From Zoogloea sp035335645 (GTDB lineage: Bacteria; Pseudomonadota; Gammaproteobacteria; Burkholderiales; Rhodocyclaceae), in contig DAOQMM010000066.1 of the NCBI GenBank assembly GCA_035335645.1, positions 1 through 20,494 on the forward strand: a stretch of DNA of 20,494 nt, in the 5' to 3' direction. Position numbers and translations under genes: made by a program. Below, in pieces: positions 1 through 8,445 of this stretch. Below the pieces are notes generated by a model that was given only the letters and a program-made list of their open reading frames with translations, searched no databases and was not told the DNA's origin. Each line of letters begins with the position of its first letter. Positions within the stretch are counted from its first letter, which is position 1.

Positions 1-517
1 ATGCCGCCCGAAGCCCAGCAGGCCGCCCAAAACGCCGCCCGCGCGGGCGACGTCTGCGGCGCCGGTTGTCGTGCCCGCCGCTGCAGCCGCGGCGACCGCT
101 ACGGCCGCTGCCGCAGCGATGGGTCCGCGGACGGCCGAGGCGCCGCGCCCCGATCTGCCCAGACCCGAAGTCGCCGCGCCGCGGCCCGAGCCGGTGCGTC
201 CTGCGGTCCCGACGGCCGGGGACGCTGCGCCTCTGGCGGCGGCAGCCCCCGCCACGCGTCCGAGTCGCGGCGTGAGCCGGGCCTACGCGATGGATGGCGC
301 GACCTTTTACCAGAACGGTCGCAAGTTCCGGGTGCAGGGACTCGATGTGAACGAGCCCGGCATGACCTCCGAACACGCCACCCAGCGCCTGCAAAGGGCC
401 CTGGACTCCGGCAATCTGACCGTGGATGCGGTGGAAAGCGATGGCGCCGGTCACACCGTGGCGGTGGTCCGCGTGAATGGTCGCAACGTGGCCGATACGG
501 TGCGCGCGGCGAACTGA
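1..517 (+). CDS. Degenerate staphylococcal-nuclease-like protein, 5' end missing
   Basis: The frame is open from base 2 to the TGA at 515-517, so the gene starts before the window. The visible N-terminal half is low-complexity Ala/Pro/Arg sequence, which looks like a linker or an envelope-protein spacer. The last ~80 residues match the SNase-like (TNase) fold: MDGATFYQNGRKFRVQGLD aligns with the DGDT...RLxGxDxPE block and VAVVRVNGRNVADTVR with the family's late beta-strand and helix. Aligned by eye to staphylococcal nuclease, the Arg35, Asp40 and Glu43 equivalents are kept. The calcium ligand Asp21 is Ala, Thr41 is Val and catalytic Arg87 is His, and the domain stops soon after. It is therefore probably not an active nuclease and may have a binding role. 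The other frames here are GC-driven shadows. Confidence 0.6.
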   Translation, partial: CRPKPSRPPKTPPARATSAAPVVVPAAAAAATATAAAAAMGPRTAEAPRPDLPRPEVAAPRPEPVRPAVPTAGDAAPLAAAAPATRPSRGVSRAYAMDGATFYQNGRKFRVQGLDVNEPGMTSEHATQRLQRALDSGNLTVDAVESDGAGHTVAVVRVNGRNVADTVRAAN

Positions 518-989
518 GCTGCACCCGATGGCCGGTGGTTGGCGATCTGCCAGCCCGATAGGGCGCGTCCGCCGGTCCAGGCCTGACGCGTGACAGGGCG
601 CCAGGTCCCGGCGGACGGGCGTGTGACAGTGCGCGCCTTGAGTGCCGCCCGCCCCCGAACCCCTGCGCGGGTGACCGCCGCCACGTGCCCTTCATGGCCG
701 CCAAGGCGGGAAGCGGGACGCGCTGTGCCGTCACGCGCGAACCCGGTGGGTGGCCAGGTGCGGGGCGCACGTTTGCCAGGCTGACGTCCGGCACGCGACA
801 TGGCTGCGGCTGGCCGGAGGCTGACGCCCGGCCCTGCTCCCGGGCGATGTCGCGGCTGGGTTTGTGGGGCACACGACCGTCGCTGCGGACCCACGCAGGC
901 GCCGGTCGGGCGCTCCGCAGGCCGCGGCGGGTGGGCGTCCGCGGACGCCGCCGCGCCGTACGGACCGCGAACGTGCGGGTGGCTCGGCC
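518..989. other. Intergenic stretch with no gene supported
   Basis: About 470 bases separate the SNase-like gene from the end of the mutarotase gene. Reading frames here are arginine- and proline-rich and resemble no family I know. Visible structure is limited to a perfect 16-bp palindrome (GGCGTCCGCGGACGCC, 934-949) and an imperfect 15-bp direct repeat (AGGCTGACGYCCGGC) at 778-792 and 818-832. Neither has a T-run, so no intrinsic terminator is evident. Confidence 0.5.
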
Positions 990-1838
990 TTACAGGGCGA
1001 CGAGGGTCTGCCGGCCCCACCAGCTTGCGCCGGGGGCCAGTTCCACGGGCTGCCGGATCGCCCCGGCCTCGACGCACAGCATGCGCCGGAAGCCGTCGGC
1101 CGGCATGTCGGGGAGCGCAGCGCACTTGTGCTCCCACGGATTCCACACCACCACGTCGGGGAAGTTTTCGGCGTGGATGCCCAGGCTCCGCTGATCCTCG
1201 CGGACCAGCAGGGTGGCGGGGGCGTTGTGGTAGATGCGGTCCACCTCGTCTTCGACGGTCACGCTGATGGCGGTCTCCCGCTTGAGGGCGTCACCGTCTG
1301 CACTGTCCCGGTACTCCAGTCCGCGCAGACCTTCGATGCGCGTGGCTTCCACTTCCCGCACCTGCAGGTAGGTGTGCAGGGCCGCGGTGAACTGGAAGGA
1401 GGCGTCGCCGGGGTTGTCCACTTCCAGTTCCAGATCCAGGCGACCACCGCCGATGCCCACGCTCAGTTCGGCGACGAAGGCATGAGGCCACAGGGCGCGG
1501 GTCGCGTCGTCGTCGGTCAGGCGCAGGGTGACCAGCACGAAGTCTGGGCCGGAACGTTGCGTCACGAGCGTCCACGGCCGGTTGCGGGCGAAGCCGTGCT
1601 TGGGCAGCGGGCCACAGGCGGCGAACTGGGGGAAGCACACGGGTACGCCACCGCGCAGGGCGGTGCGGCCGTCGAACACGGCTCGAGGGCTGAGGTACAG
1701 GCGCTCCGATCCGCCGGCCGGACGCCACGACAGGACCTGTCCGCCGAACAGGCTGACGAGGGCGACGGCGCCGTCGGGGGTCTGCAGCTTGAGGACGGGC
1801 TGGCCGTGGAGTTCGGCGCTTTCGATGGCTTCGGTCAT
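990..1838 (-). CDS. yeaD: D-hexose-6-phosphate mutarotase (aldose 1-epimerase family, YeaD type)
   Basis: The 282-residue protein belongs to the galactose-mutarotase-like superfamily, the glucose-6-phosphate 1-epimerase branch, which interconverts alpha and beta anomers of hexose 6-phosphates in the cytoplasm. The diagnostic blocks are present in order: FGGQVLSWRP (31-40), RGGVPVCFPQF (62-72), KHGFARNRPW with catalytic His81, FTAALHTYLQV with His155, and CVEAGA with the likely general base Glu257. Its length is normal for the family. The ATG at 1838 is the natural start and lies 18 nt after the tag stop codon, so it is probably the last gene of a pat-tag-yeaD transcript. No strong ribosome-binding site is visible, which fits translational coupling. 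The functional link to the two upstream genes is unclear. Confidence 0.9.
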   Translation of the reverse strand: MTEAIESAELHGQPVLKLQTPDGAVALVSLFGGQVLSWRPAGGSERLYLSPRAVFDGRTALRGGVPVCFPQFAACGPLPKHGFARNRPWTLVTQRSGPDFVLVTLRLTDDDATRALWPHAFVAELSVGIGGGRLDLELEVDNPGDASFQFTAALHTYLQVREVEATRIEGLRGLEYRDSADGDALKRETAISVTVEDEVDRIYHNAPATLLVREDQRSLGIHAENFPDVVVWNPWEHKCAALPDMPADGFRRMLCVEAGAIRQPVELAPGASWWGRQTLVAL

Positions 1839-1856
1839 GGCGGCGGGGCTGCGGAT

Positions 1857-2453
1857 TCAGTCGGGCCGCGATGATAGCGCATGCACCGGGGCATGGCGGA
1901 AGCATCCCGTGAGGTGATCGTTCACCAGCCCGGCGGACTGCATGAAGGCGTAGCAGATGGTGCTGCCGACAAAGCGGAAGCCGCGTTTCTGCAGGGCTTT
2001 GCTGAGGGCGTCGGAGACGGCCGTGCGGGCCGGCACGTCCTTCAGGCTGGCCCAGGTGTTGTGGATCGGTCGGCCATCGACGAAGCGCCACAGCCAGGCG
2101 TCAAAGCTGCCGAACTCGGCCTGGAGGTCCAGGAAGGCGCGGGCATTGCCGATGGCGGCGCGGATCTTGAGGCGGTTGCGCACGATGCCGGGATCGGCGA
2201 GGAGGCGGGCCGCGTCGTCGGCGTCAAAGGCCGCCACGGTGGCCGGGTCGAAGTTCCGGAAGGCGGCGCGATAGCCTTCCCGCTTGCGCAGAATGGTGAT
2301 CCACGCCAGCCCGGCCTGGGCGCCTTCGAGGATGAGGAGTTCGAAGAGCGCCCGGTCGTCGTGGAGCGGCACGCCCCATTCCCGGTCGTGGTAGGCCTGG
2401 TACAGGGGATCTTCCCCGCACCAGGCGCAGCGGACGGGCGGGGCGGCGTCCAT
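1857..2453 (-). CDS. tag: DNA-3-methyladenine glycosylase I
   Basis: The 198-residue protein excises 3-methyladenine from alkylated DNA in the first step of base excision repair. Family hallmarks are clear: RCAWCGEDPLYQAYHDREWG at the N-terminus, LILEGAQAGLAWITIL with the substrate-recognition Glu43, and a C-terminal NDHLTGC. The zinc site of the family (one N-terminal Cys, His22, His180, Cys184) appears intact. The frame is open further upstream, but the ATG at 2453 is chosen because the protein then begins exactly as Tag proteins do. The upstream pat stop and this start share one base (TGATG), so the two are translationally coupled. Length is close to the E. coli enzyme (~187 residues), with a short divergent C-terminal tail. 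Confidence 0.93.
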   Translation of the reverse strand: MDAAPPVRCAWCGEDPLYQAYHDREWGVPLHDDRALFELLILEGAQAGLAWITILRKREGYRAAFRNFDPATVAAFDADDAARLLADPGIVRNRLKIRAAIGNARAFLDLQAEFGSFDAWLWRFVDGRPIHNTWASLKDVPARTAVSDALSKALQKRGFRFVGSTICYAFMQSAGLVNDHLTGCFRHAPVHALSSRPD

Positions 2454-5140
2454 CAGCCCTGGAGCAGCAGGATGCCGTGCTTGATGGTGTTGTCTTCCGG
2501 GTCGTTGGACAGCACGAAGCCCAGGCTCTGGACGAACTTGAGCATGCGGTCGTTGTTGGACAGGAAGATGCCGGCCATGCTGTGCAGGCCACGGTTGCGC
2601 GCGGTCTCGATGAGCACGCCCATCAGGCGGCGGGCCAGACCGCGGTGCTGCCAGTCCTCGGCCACGACGATGGCGAACTCGCAGGACTCGCCGTCCGGAT
2701 TCACGGCGTAGCGCGCCACGCCGATCTCCACCTCGGCGTCGTTCTCCTCGATGGTGGCGACGAAGGCCATTTCCCGGTCGTAGTCGATCTGGGTGAGGCG
2801 GGCGACCATCGCGGGGGGCAGCTCGCGCATGGTGTTCATGAAGCGCAGGAACTTGGTCTCGGGCGACAGCTTGCGCACGAAATCCACTTCCAGCTCGGCG
2901 TCTTCGGGCTTGATCGGGCGGATGGTGATCTCGCCTTCCGGCATCGACACCTTGGTGATGAGGTGCGACGGGTAGGGGTGGATCGCCATGTGGTCGTAAC
3001 GGTCGGCGGTGGGGGCGATGTTGTCCACCACGATGCGCGCATCCACGGCCACGGCGCCGTTCTCGTCCACGATCAGCGGATTGATGTCCATCTCGCGGAT
3101 CCATGGCAGCTCGCAGACCATTTCGGAGATGCGCAGCAGCACGAACTCCAGGGATTCCATGTTGATGGGCGGCATGTTGCGGTATTCGCCCAGCAGCGTG
3201 GACACCCGGGTGGACTTGATCATGTCCTGGGCCAGGTAGCTGTTCAGCGGCGGCAGGGCGACGGCGCGGTCCTTCTGGATCTCCACGTGGGCGCCGCCTT
3301 CACCGAAGGTGATGACCGGACCGAACACCGGGTCGCGGAAGGCGCCGACCATCAGTTCGCGGCCGTAGGGTTTGATGACCATCGGTTCGATGGCGACGCC
3401 GTTGATGACGGCGTCCGGGCGTTTGCGCTTCACGTCGTCCAGGATTTCCTGGTAGGCAGCACGCACGGCGGCCAGACCGTTGAGGTTGAGGCGCACGCCG
3501 CCGGTATCGGCCTTGTGGGTGATGGACGGGGAATCGATCTTCATCGCCACGGGCAGACCGAGCTCCTCGGCGAGCACCATCGCTTCGGTGGCGGAGCGGG
3601 CGACGACCGTCTGGGCGATGGGAATGCGGAAGGCCGCCAGCAGGGCCTTGGACTCCATCTCGTTGAGGTTCTTGCGGCGCTCGGACAGGGCCGTTTCGAT
3701 GACCAGGCGGGCGCTTTCCACCGACGGGGGATTGAGGTCGGAGGAGAGGGACGAGGGCGTCTGCACCAGCAGCTTCTGGTTGCGGTAATAGGCCGAGATG
3801 TGCCCGAACAGTTCGACCGCCGGCTCGGTGGTGCGGAAGGTGGGGATGCCGGCCGCTTCGAAGAGCTTGCGCCCTTCGCGGACCTGCTCTTCGCCCATCC
3901 AGCACGTGAAGATCGGCTTGTCCACCGCCCGTTCGATGTCGATGATCTTCTGCGCCACCTCGGTGGGGCGCGCCATCGCCTGGGGCGTGAGGATGGTCAG
4001 GACGCCATCCACACCTTCATCGGCAAGCACCGTCTCGAGGGTCTTGCCGTAACGTTCCGGGTCTGCGTCGCCGATGATGTCCACAGGGTTGGTGTGGGAC
4101 CAGTTCTGCGGCAGGAACTCGTTGAGCTTGGTGATCGTGGCGTTGGACAGGGTGGCCTGGGGGATGCGCAGGTCGGCAGCGCGGTCGGCCGCCATGACAC
4201 CCGGCCCGCCGCCATTGGTGATGATGGCGAGGCGGTTGCCGCGAGGCCGGAAATGGGAGAACAGGGCGTTGGCCGCGGCGAAGAGCTGGCCCATGTTGTA
4301 CAGGCGGATGACGCCCGCGCGGCGCAGGGCGGCGTCGAAGACCGCGTCCTCGCCGACGGTGGCGCCCGAGTGCATCAGCGCGGCCTGGGAGCCGGCGGGG
4401 TGGCGGCCCACCTTGATCAGCAGCACCGGCTTGACGCGGGCCGCGGCGCGCAGGGCGCTGACGAAGCGGCGGGCATCCTTGATGCCTTCCACGTACAGGA
4501 AGATGCTCTCGGTGCGGGCATCCGACACCATGTATTCAAGGACTTCGCCGAAGTCGATGTCCACCGAGGTGCCCAGCGAGACCACCGACGAGAAGCCCAC
4601 GTTGTTGGGCCGCGCCCAGTCGAGGATGGCTGCGCACAGGGCGCCGGACTGGGAGATCAGGCCGATCGAGCCTTTGGTGGCGCTGCCGTGGGCAAAGCTG
4701 GCGTTGAGGCCCAGCTCGGGGCGCAGGATGCCGAGGCAGTTGGGGCCGAGCAGGCGGATGCGATGCCGGCGGGCGTTTTCGACGGTGTTCTTCTCGAGCA
4801 TGCGGCCGCGCGGGCCGGCGTCGGAGAAGCCGGAAGGCAGCACCACCACGGACTTGGTCCCGGCCCGACCGCAGGCATCCACGATGGCCGGCACGCGGTC
4901 GGCCTTGGTGGTGATCACCGCCAGGTCGAGACGCTGCGGGATGTCTTCGACACTCTTGTAACAGGGCACGCCCAGCACTTCCTCGTGCTTGGGGTTCACT
5001 GCGAAGAGCTTGCCCTTGAAGCCGGCGTCCAGCATGTTGCGCACGAGGACGTTGCCGAGGGACATCTCCCGTTCGCTGGCGCCGATGATGGCGACGGAGC
5101 GGGGTTCGAAGAGCGGGGTGAGGTAATGCTGTTCATTCAT
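2453..5140 (-). CDS. pat: Pat-type protein lysine acetyltransferase (acyl-CoA synthetase-like body plus GNAT domain)
   Basis: The 895-residue protein has the architecture of bacterial Pat/PatZ (YfiQ) enzymes, which acetylate lysines of metabolic enzymes such as acetyl-CoA synthetase. Domains in order: CoA-binding Rossmann domain (~8-135, RSVAIIGAS), succinyl-CoA-ligase-like domains (~155-455, LISQSGALCAA and TNGGGPGVMAAD), an ATP-grasp domain (~495-705, LPVAMKIDSPSITHKAD and EMDINPLIVD) and a C-terminal GNAT domain (~738-890) with the acetyl-CoA loop EDWQHRGLARRLM. Glu821 is a candidate general base. The frame extends to 5338, but the ATG at 5140 starts a typical N-terminus and the extra 66 codons look non-coding. 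A possible -10 (TAGAAT on the minus strand, plus coordinates 5232-5237) has only a weak -35. His257 in MHSG sits where the phosphohistidine of ADP-forming acyl-CoA synthetases is found. An ADP-forming acyl-CoA synthetase with a GNAT fusion is the alternative reading. Confidence 0.88.
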   Translation of the reverse strand: MNEQHYLTPLFEPRSVAIIGASEREMSLGNVLVRNMLDAGFKGKLFAVNPKHEEVLGVPCYKSVEDIPQRLDLAVITTKADRVPAIVDACGRAGTKSVVVLPSGFSDAGPRGRMLEKNTVENARRHRIRLLGPNCLGILRPELGLNASFAHGSATKGSIGLISQSGALCAAILDWARPNNVGFSSVVSLGTSVDIDFGEVLEYMVSDARTESIFLYVEGIKDARRFVSALRAAARVKPVLLIKVGRHPAGSQAALMHSGATVGEDAVFDAALRRAGVIRLYNMGQLFAAANALFSHFRPRGNRLAIITNGGGPGVMAADRAADLRIPQATLSNATITKLNEFLPQNWSHTNPVDIIGDADPERYGKTLETVLADEGVDGVLTILTPQAMARPTEVAQKIIDIERAVDKPIFTCWMGEEQVREGRKLFEAAGIPTFRTTEPAVELFGHISAYYRNQKLLVQTPSSLSSDLNPPSVESARLVIETALSERRKNLNEMESKALLAAFRIPIAQTVVARSATEAMVLAEELGLPVAMKIDSPSITHKADTGGVRLNLNGLAAVRAAYQEILDDVKRKRPDAVINGVAIEPMVIKPYGRELMVGAFRDPVFGPVITFGEGGAHVEIQKDRAVALPPLNSYLAQDMIKSTRVSTLLGEYRNMPPINMESLEFVLLRISEMVCELPWIREMDINPLIVDENGAVAVDARIVVDNIAPTADRYDHMAIHPYPSHLITKVSMPEGEITIRPIKPEDAELEVDFVRKLSPETKFLRFMNTMRELPPAMVARLTQIDYDREMAFVATIEENDAEVEIGVARYAVNPDGESCEFAIVVAEDWQHRGLARRLMGVLIETARNRGLHSMAGIFLSNNDRMLKFVQSLGFVLSNDPEDNTIKHGILLLQG

Positions 5141-5293
5141 GATGGATGCTCGCGTGAGCGCGGCGACCCTGCCGCGCGGTATGCCGTTGATACGGTTTTC
5201 TCGTCGTCTCTGTTCCGGGTTGTCAGGGCGGATTCTACGCCCGACATGTTGCATTGCATCGGACGAACGTTTGAATATCGCAGCGCACAACCG

Positions 5294-5322
5294 CCGGACA
5301 TGACTTTTTTCATGAATTCCGG
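5294..5322. repeat. Inverted repeat in the pat upstream region
   Basis: CCGGA-CATGA and TCATG-(AAT)-TCCGG flank a CTTTTT loop, making a 10-bp interrupted stem about 155 nt upstream of pat. A second small stem (GTTGC/GCAAC, 5332-5347) lies next to it. The T-run is in the loop, not after the stem, so this is not a standard terminator. The role is unknown; it could be an operator or leader RNA structure. Confidence 0.4.
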
Positions 5323-5362
5323 GGCTGAGGTGTTGCATGGCAGCAACGTTTCCGCCAGCAGG

Positions 5363-5390
5363 TTGACACCGTAAATGTCTACGGCGTCAA
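5363..5390 (-). repeat. 28-nt dyad overlapping the histidine kinase stop codon
   Basis: The arms TTGAC-x-CCGTA and TACGG-x-GTCAA surround a 6-nt centre. In the minus-strand RNA the odd position forms a G-U pair, giving an unbroken 11-bp hairpin with a 6-nt loop; in the opposite strand it would be an A-C mismatch. The stop codon of the histidine kinase lies inside one arm. No U-run follows, so it is either a 3'-end stabilising or Rho-type hairpin, or a TetR-like operator for the downstream pat gene. Confidence 0.5.
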
Positions 5391-8269
5391 TGGCTTAGGG
5401 TGAAGTAGAAACTCGCACCCTTTTCGGGGGTGGATTCGGCCCAGATGGTGCCTTCGTGGCGCAGGATGACGCGTTGCACGGTGGCCAGACCGATGCCGGT
5501 GCCGGCGAACTCGTTGATGCCGTGCATGCGGTGGAAGGGCAGAAAGAGCTTCGAGGCGAAGTTCATGTCGAAGCCCGCGCCGTTGTCCGAGATGCAGTAG
5601 ACCAGGTGGCGGTCCCGCTTTTCTGCGTGGAAGCGGATCTGGGCGTCGTGGCGGCGCCCGGTGAATTTCCACGCGTTGCGCAGCAGGTTGTCCAGCGCGA
5701 CGCGGATCAGGCCCCGGTCCGCGGCGGCATAGAGATTGGGCTCGATATGCACGTCCACGATCCGGTCCGGGTCTTCGAGGCGCAGCTCGGTGACGATCTG
5801 TTCGGCGATCTGGCTCAGATTGACGTGCTCCCGCTTCATGGTCTGGCGGGTCAGGCGGGCCAGGTCGATCAGGTCGTCGATGAGGCAGGCCATGCGCTGG
5901 CTGGCGGCGCGGATGCGTTGCAGATACTCGCGGCCGGTCTCGTCCAGGTAGGGGCCGTAGTCCTCCGCGACGATCTGGGCGAAGCCGTCGATGGCCCGCA
6001 GTGGCGCGCGCAGATCGTGGGAGACCGAATAGGAAAAGGCCTCCAGCTCCCGGTTGGAGGCCTCGAGCTGGGAGGTGCGCACGCGTACGCGGGTTTCCAG
6101 TTCCACATTGAGGTCGCGCTGGGACTGTTCGGCGTTCTTGCGGTCGGTGATGTCGTCCAGGGTGCCGGAGGTGCCGATGCTCTGGTCCAGGCTGTCGCGC
6201 AGGGGGCGGACCGTGGCTTCGACCCAGCAGGGGCCGGACTTCTGGGTGCGCAGGCGGAATTCGAAGCGGGCGCTGTCGGCGTAGCCGCCGCGGATGGACA
6301 TGAGTTCGTGTTCGACCCGCTGGCGATCGTCCTCGACGACGAAGTCGAGCAGGCTCTGACTGATGGACAGGCGGGTGTCGAAGCCGGTGATGTGGCGCCA
6401 GGCCCGGTTGAGGAAGGTGAGCCGGTGGGCGGCGTTGGTCTGGAAGAGGATCTCATTGACCGACTCGACCACGTCCCGGTACATGGCACGGCTTTCGCGC
6501 AGCACCTGCTCAGCCGACAGCCAGCGGGCCACGTCCCGCAGCACGAAGAGCAGGGCGTCGCGGCCGTCCAGGCGCAGGCGGATGCCCGAGGCCTCGATCT
6601 TGAGCGGGCGGCCGTCGAGTCGCTGGTAGCGCACCGGGAGCGGCGGCAGGGCCTCCAGCGTCGGATCGTCCAGGAAGTGGCGCAGGCGCTCGGCTTCCAT
6701 CGTCCGGTCGTCCGGGTGGATCAGCTCCAGCGGATCCAGGCCGTCCAGGCCGTCCATGCCCGGCGGACAGACCAGACGGCGGCAGGCCAGGTTGGCGAGG
6801 CGGATGCGATTGTCCTGCACGACCAGCATGGCTTCCGGCGCCTGGTCAAAGAGCTGGCGGAAGCGCGATTCGGCGGCCTGCAGGGCGACGAGGGTGGCGT
6901 GACGGTCGGTGATGTCCTCGATGACGGCGACGAAGGCGTCGGGCCGATCCTCGGTGGCCGGCTGCCACGCCAGCGTCTCGCGACAGCGCCGCTCGGTACC
7001 GTCTGCGTGGCAGAAGCGGGTTTCGCGTCCGGCAGGGGGCGGCTCGCCCGCCAGGATGCGCGCGCGCAGGGCCTGGCCGTCGCGGGCATCGTCTTCCGGC
7101 TGAAAGTCGGCGAGAGGGCGTCCCACGAGGGTCTCGGCTGCCACGCCCAATGTCCGTCCAAGGGCCGCATTGGCGGACTTCCAGGTGCCATCCGTGTCGA
7201 TCACCGCCAGGGCGCTCGGCGCGTCATCGAACACGGCACGGTAGTGCGTTTCGCGCGACTGCAGGGCGAGCAGGCGGGCGCGCTCGGCGGTGATGTCGCG
7301 GGTCACGCCGCAATAGCCGGCGAAGAGGCCGCGCTCGTCGAAGACCGGCACGCCGGATTCGGACAGCCAGATGTCGTCACCGGCGGCATTGCGGCGGGAA
7401 AAGACGAAATTCGAGAAGGAGGCGATCTGGCGGATCTGCTCGATGTGATCGGCCCAGGGCGCATCGGTCTGGGACACGCCGGGCAGATCCCAGCGCCGGC
7501 TGCCGAGCAGGTGTTCGGCGGCCAGATCGGCGAGGCGGCCCGAGCGGGCGGTGACGGCGGTGTAGCGCAGGTTGGTGTCCTGCTCCCAGTAGCCGTCGGC
7601 GCTGTGGGTCAGGACTGCGTGGAAGCGTTCCTCGGCGCGTTCCAGGGCGCTCTCGAGGCGCGCACGTTCGCTTGTCTCGCGGCCGATGCCGCAATAGCCC
7701 CGGAAACAGCCGGTGGAATCGAAGAGCGGTCGGCCGCGCAGCTCCAGGTGGCGGCGCTCGCCGGTCGGGCTGGTGAGGGTGAGGGCCACCGTGATGGGAC
7801 CACGGCGTTCCAGGGTGGTCCGGTGGGCGGTGGCAAAGTCCGGACTGAGCTGGGGGATCACCACGTCCTCCCAGTTTCGGCCGATGATGCCGGGCGGCGC
7901 GATGCTGGGGCTCGGTGGTGCGCCGGGGATGTCCACGAAGGTGAGCGCCGCATCGGTCTGCCACAGCCAGTCGGAGGACAGCTCGAAGAAGTCGCGCCAG
8001 GGCGGCTGAAGGTGTGGGCCGGCACCGTCGGCCGTTACGGTCTCGGCAGGGGTGGATCCGCCGCGGCTGCGCATCGCGAGGATGCCGCCCACCCCGGCGA
8101 GCAGTCCGGCGAGGGCCCCGGCGACGAAGGGCAGGGCGTCGGCCAGGACGTTCTCCATGACCGGGTCCTGCGCCGCCCGGGCAGCCAGCGGCAGGGCGGT
8201 CGCCAGGCAGGCGAACGCGACCGGGCGTGACGAAGCCAACGCGGTAAGGACGGGGCGGAAAAGGTTCAC
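5387..8269 (-). CDS. Membrane-anchored multi-PAS sensor histidine kinase
   Basis: The protein is about 960 residues. The N-terminus carries one or two hydrophobic segments (PVAFACLATALPLAARAA, then a Gly/Ala/Leu-rich stretch), followed by five consecutive PAS/PAC-like units at roughly 92-205, 218-330, 340-458, 463-585 and 595-713. A short coiled linker leads to a HisKA domain with H-box FSYSVSHDLRAPLRAI (phospho-acceptor His ~751) and a HATPase_c domain with N-box LRNAWKFT, G1 DNGAGFD, F-box KLFLPFHRMH and G2 GTGIGLATV. It should autophosphorylate in response to a signal sensed by one or more PAS units. No receiver domain and no response-regulator gene is nearby, so it is an orphan kinase. 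The start is uncertain: GTG at 8269 gives a signal-like N-terminus, TTG at 8350 would add 27 residues, and ATG at 8158 would shorten it. No start has a good Shine-Dalgarno. Confidence 0.88.
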   Translation of the reverse strand: MNLFRPVLTALASSRPVAFACLATALPLAARAAQDPVMENVLADALPFVAGALAGLLAGVGGILAMRSRGGSTPAETVTADGAGPHLQPPWRDFFELSSDWLWQTDAALTFVDIPGAPPSPSIAPPGIIGRNWEDVVIPQLSPDFATAHRTTLERRGPITVALTLTSPTGERRHLELRGRPLFDSTGCFRGYCGIGRETSERARLESALERAEERFHAVLTHSADGYWEQDTNLRYTAVTARSGRLADLAAEHLLGSRRWDLPGVSQTDAPWADHIEQIRQIASFSNFVFSRRNAAGDDIWLSESGVPVFDERGLFAGYCGVTRDITAERARLLALQSRETHYRAVFDDAPSALAVIDTDGTWKSANAALGRTLGVAAETLVGRPLADFQPEDDARDGQALRARILAGEPPPAGRETRFCHADGTERRCRETLAWQPATEDRPDAFVAVIEDITDRHATLVALQAAESRFRQLFDQAPEAMLVVQDNRIRLANLACRRLVCPPGMDGLDGLDPLELIHPDDRTMEAERLRHFLDDPTLEALPPLPVRYQRLDGRPLKIEASGIRLRLDGRDALLFVLRDVARWLSAEQVLRESRAMYRDVVESVNEILFQTNAAHRLTFLNRAWRHITGFDTRLSISQSLLDFVVEDDRQRVEHELMSIRGGYADSARFEFRLRTQKSGPCWVEATVRPLRDSLDQSIGTSGTLDDITDRKNAEQSQRDLNVELETRVRVRTSQLEASNRELEAFSYSVSHDLRAPLRAIDGFAQIVAEDYGPYLDETGREYLQRIRAASQRMACLIDDLIDLARLTRQTMKREHVNLSQIAEQIVTELRLEDPDRIVDVHIEPNLYAAADRGLIRVALDNLLRNAWKFTGRRHDAQIRFHAEKRDRHLVYCISDNGAGFDMNFASKLFLPFHRMHGINEFAGTGIGLATVQRVILRHEGTIWAESTPEKGASFYFTLSH

Positions 8270-8406
8270 CAGACTATTATCGTCGGCTGCGGCCGGTTTG
8301 TTCCGCACCGGACCGGGGCATAAAAGCAGGAGCTTAGTGCGACCCTGCAAAATTGTGTGTCCATGCGCGTATCCCCTTCGGTATTAAATCACACCGCGAT
8401 TCGTGT

Positions 8407-8435
8407 TTGACGAGCGGGGGACAGATCGGTATGAT
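8407..8435 (+). promoter_or_regulatory. Sigma-70 promoter of the tRNA operon
   Basis: TTGACG (8407-8412) and TATGAT (8430-8435) are separated by exactly 17 nt. Transcription would begin near 8442, a few bases before the first tRNA. The sequence between the -10 and the start (TCGCGCC) is GC-rich, as in promoters under stringent (ppGpp) control. Confidence 0.85.
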
Positions 8436-8445
8436 TCGCGCCTCT

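Noticed and set aside
1..561. A frame-1 ORF beginning with ATG at base 1
   Set aside because: Arg/Gly-rich with no family; frame 2 over the same bases gives the SNase-like domain.
934..949. A 16-bp palindrome after the mutarotase gene as a terminator
   Set aside because: It has no loop and no T-run; in GC-rich DNA such palindromes are frequent.
5141..5338. A 66-residue N-terminal extension of Pat
   Set aside because: Pat proteins begin near MNEQHYLTPLFEP; the extension is Arg-rich and contains the inverted repeats of the upstream region.
2477..5374. A 965-codon open frame on the plus strand opposite pat
   Set aside because: It is antisense to a clear Pat protein and its translation is His/Gly/Asp-rich without any domain, as expected for the mirror frame of a GC-rich gene.
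5456..8230. A 924-codon open frame on the plus strand opposite the histidine kinase
   Set aside because: Same mirror-frame effect; no recognisable motifs, and the minus-strand gene has all kinase boxes.
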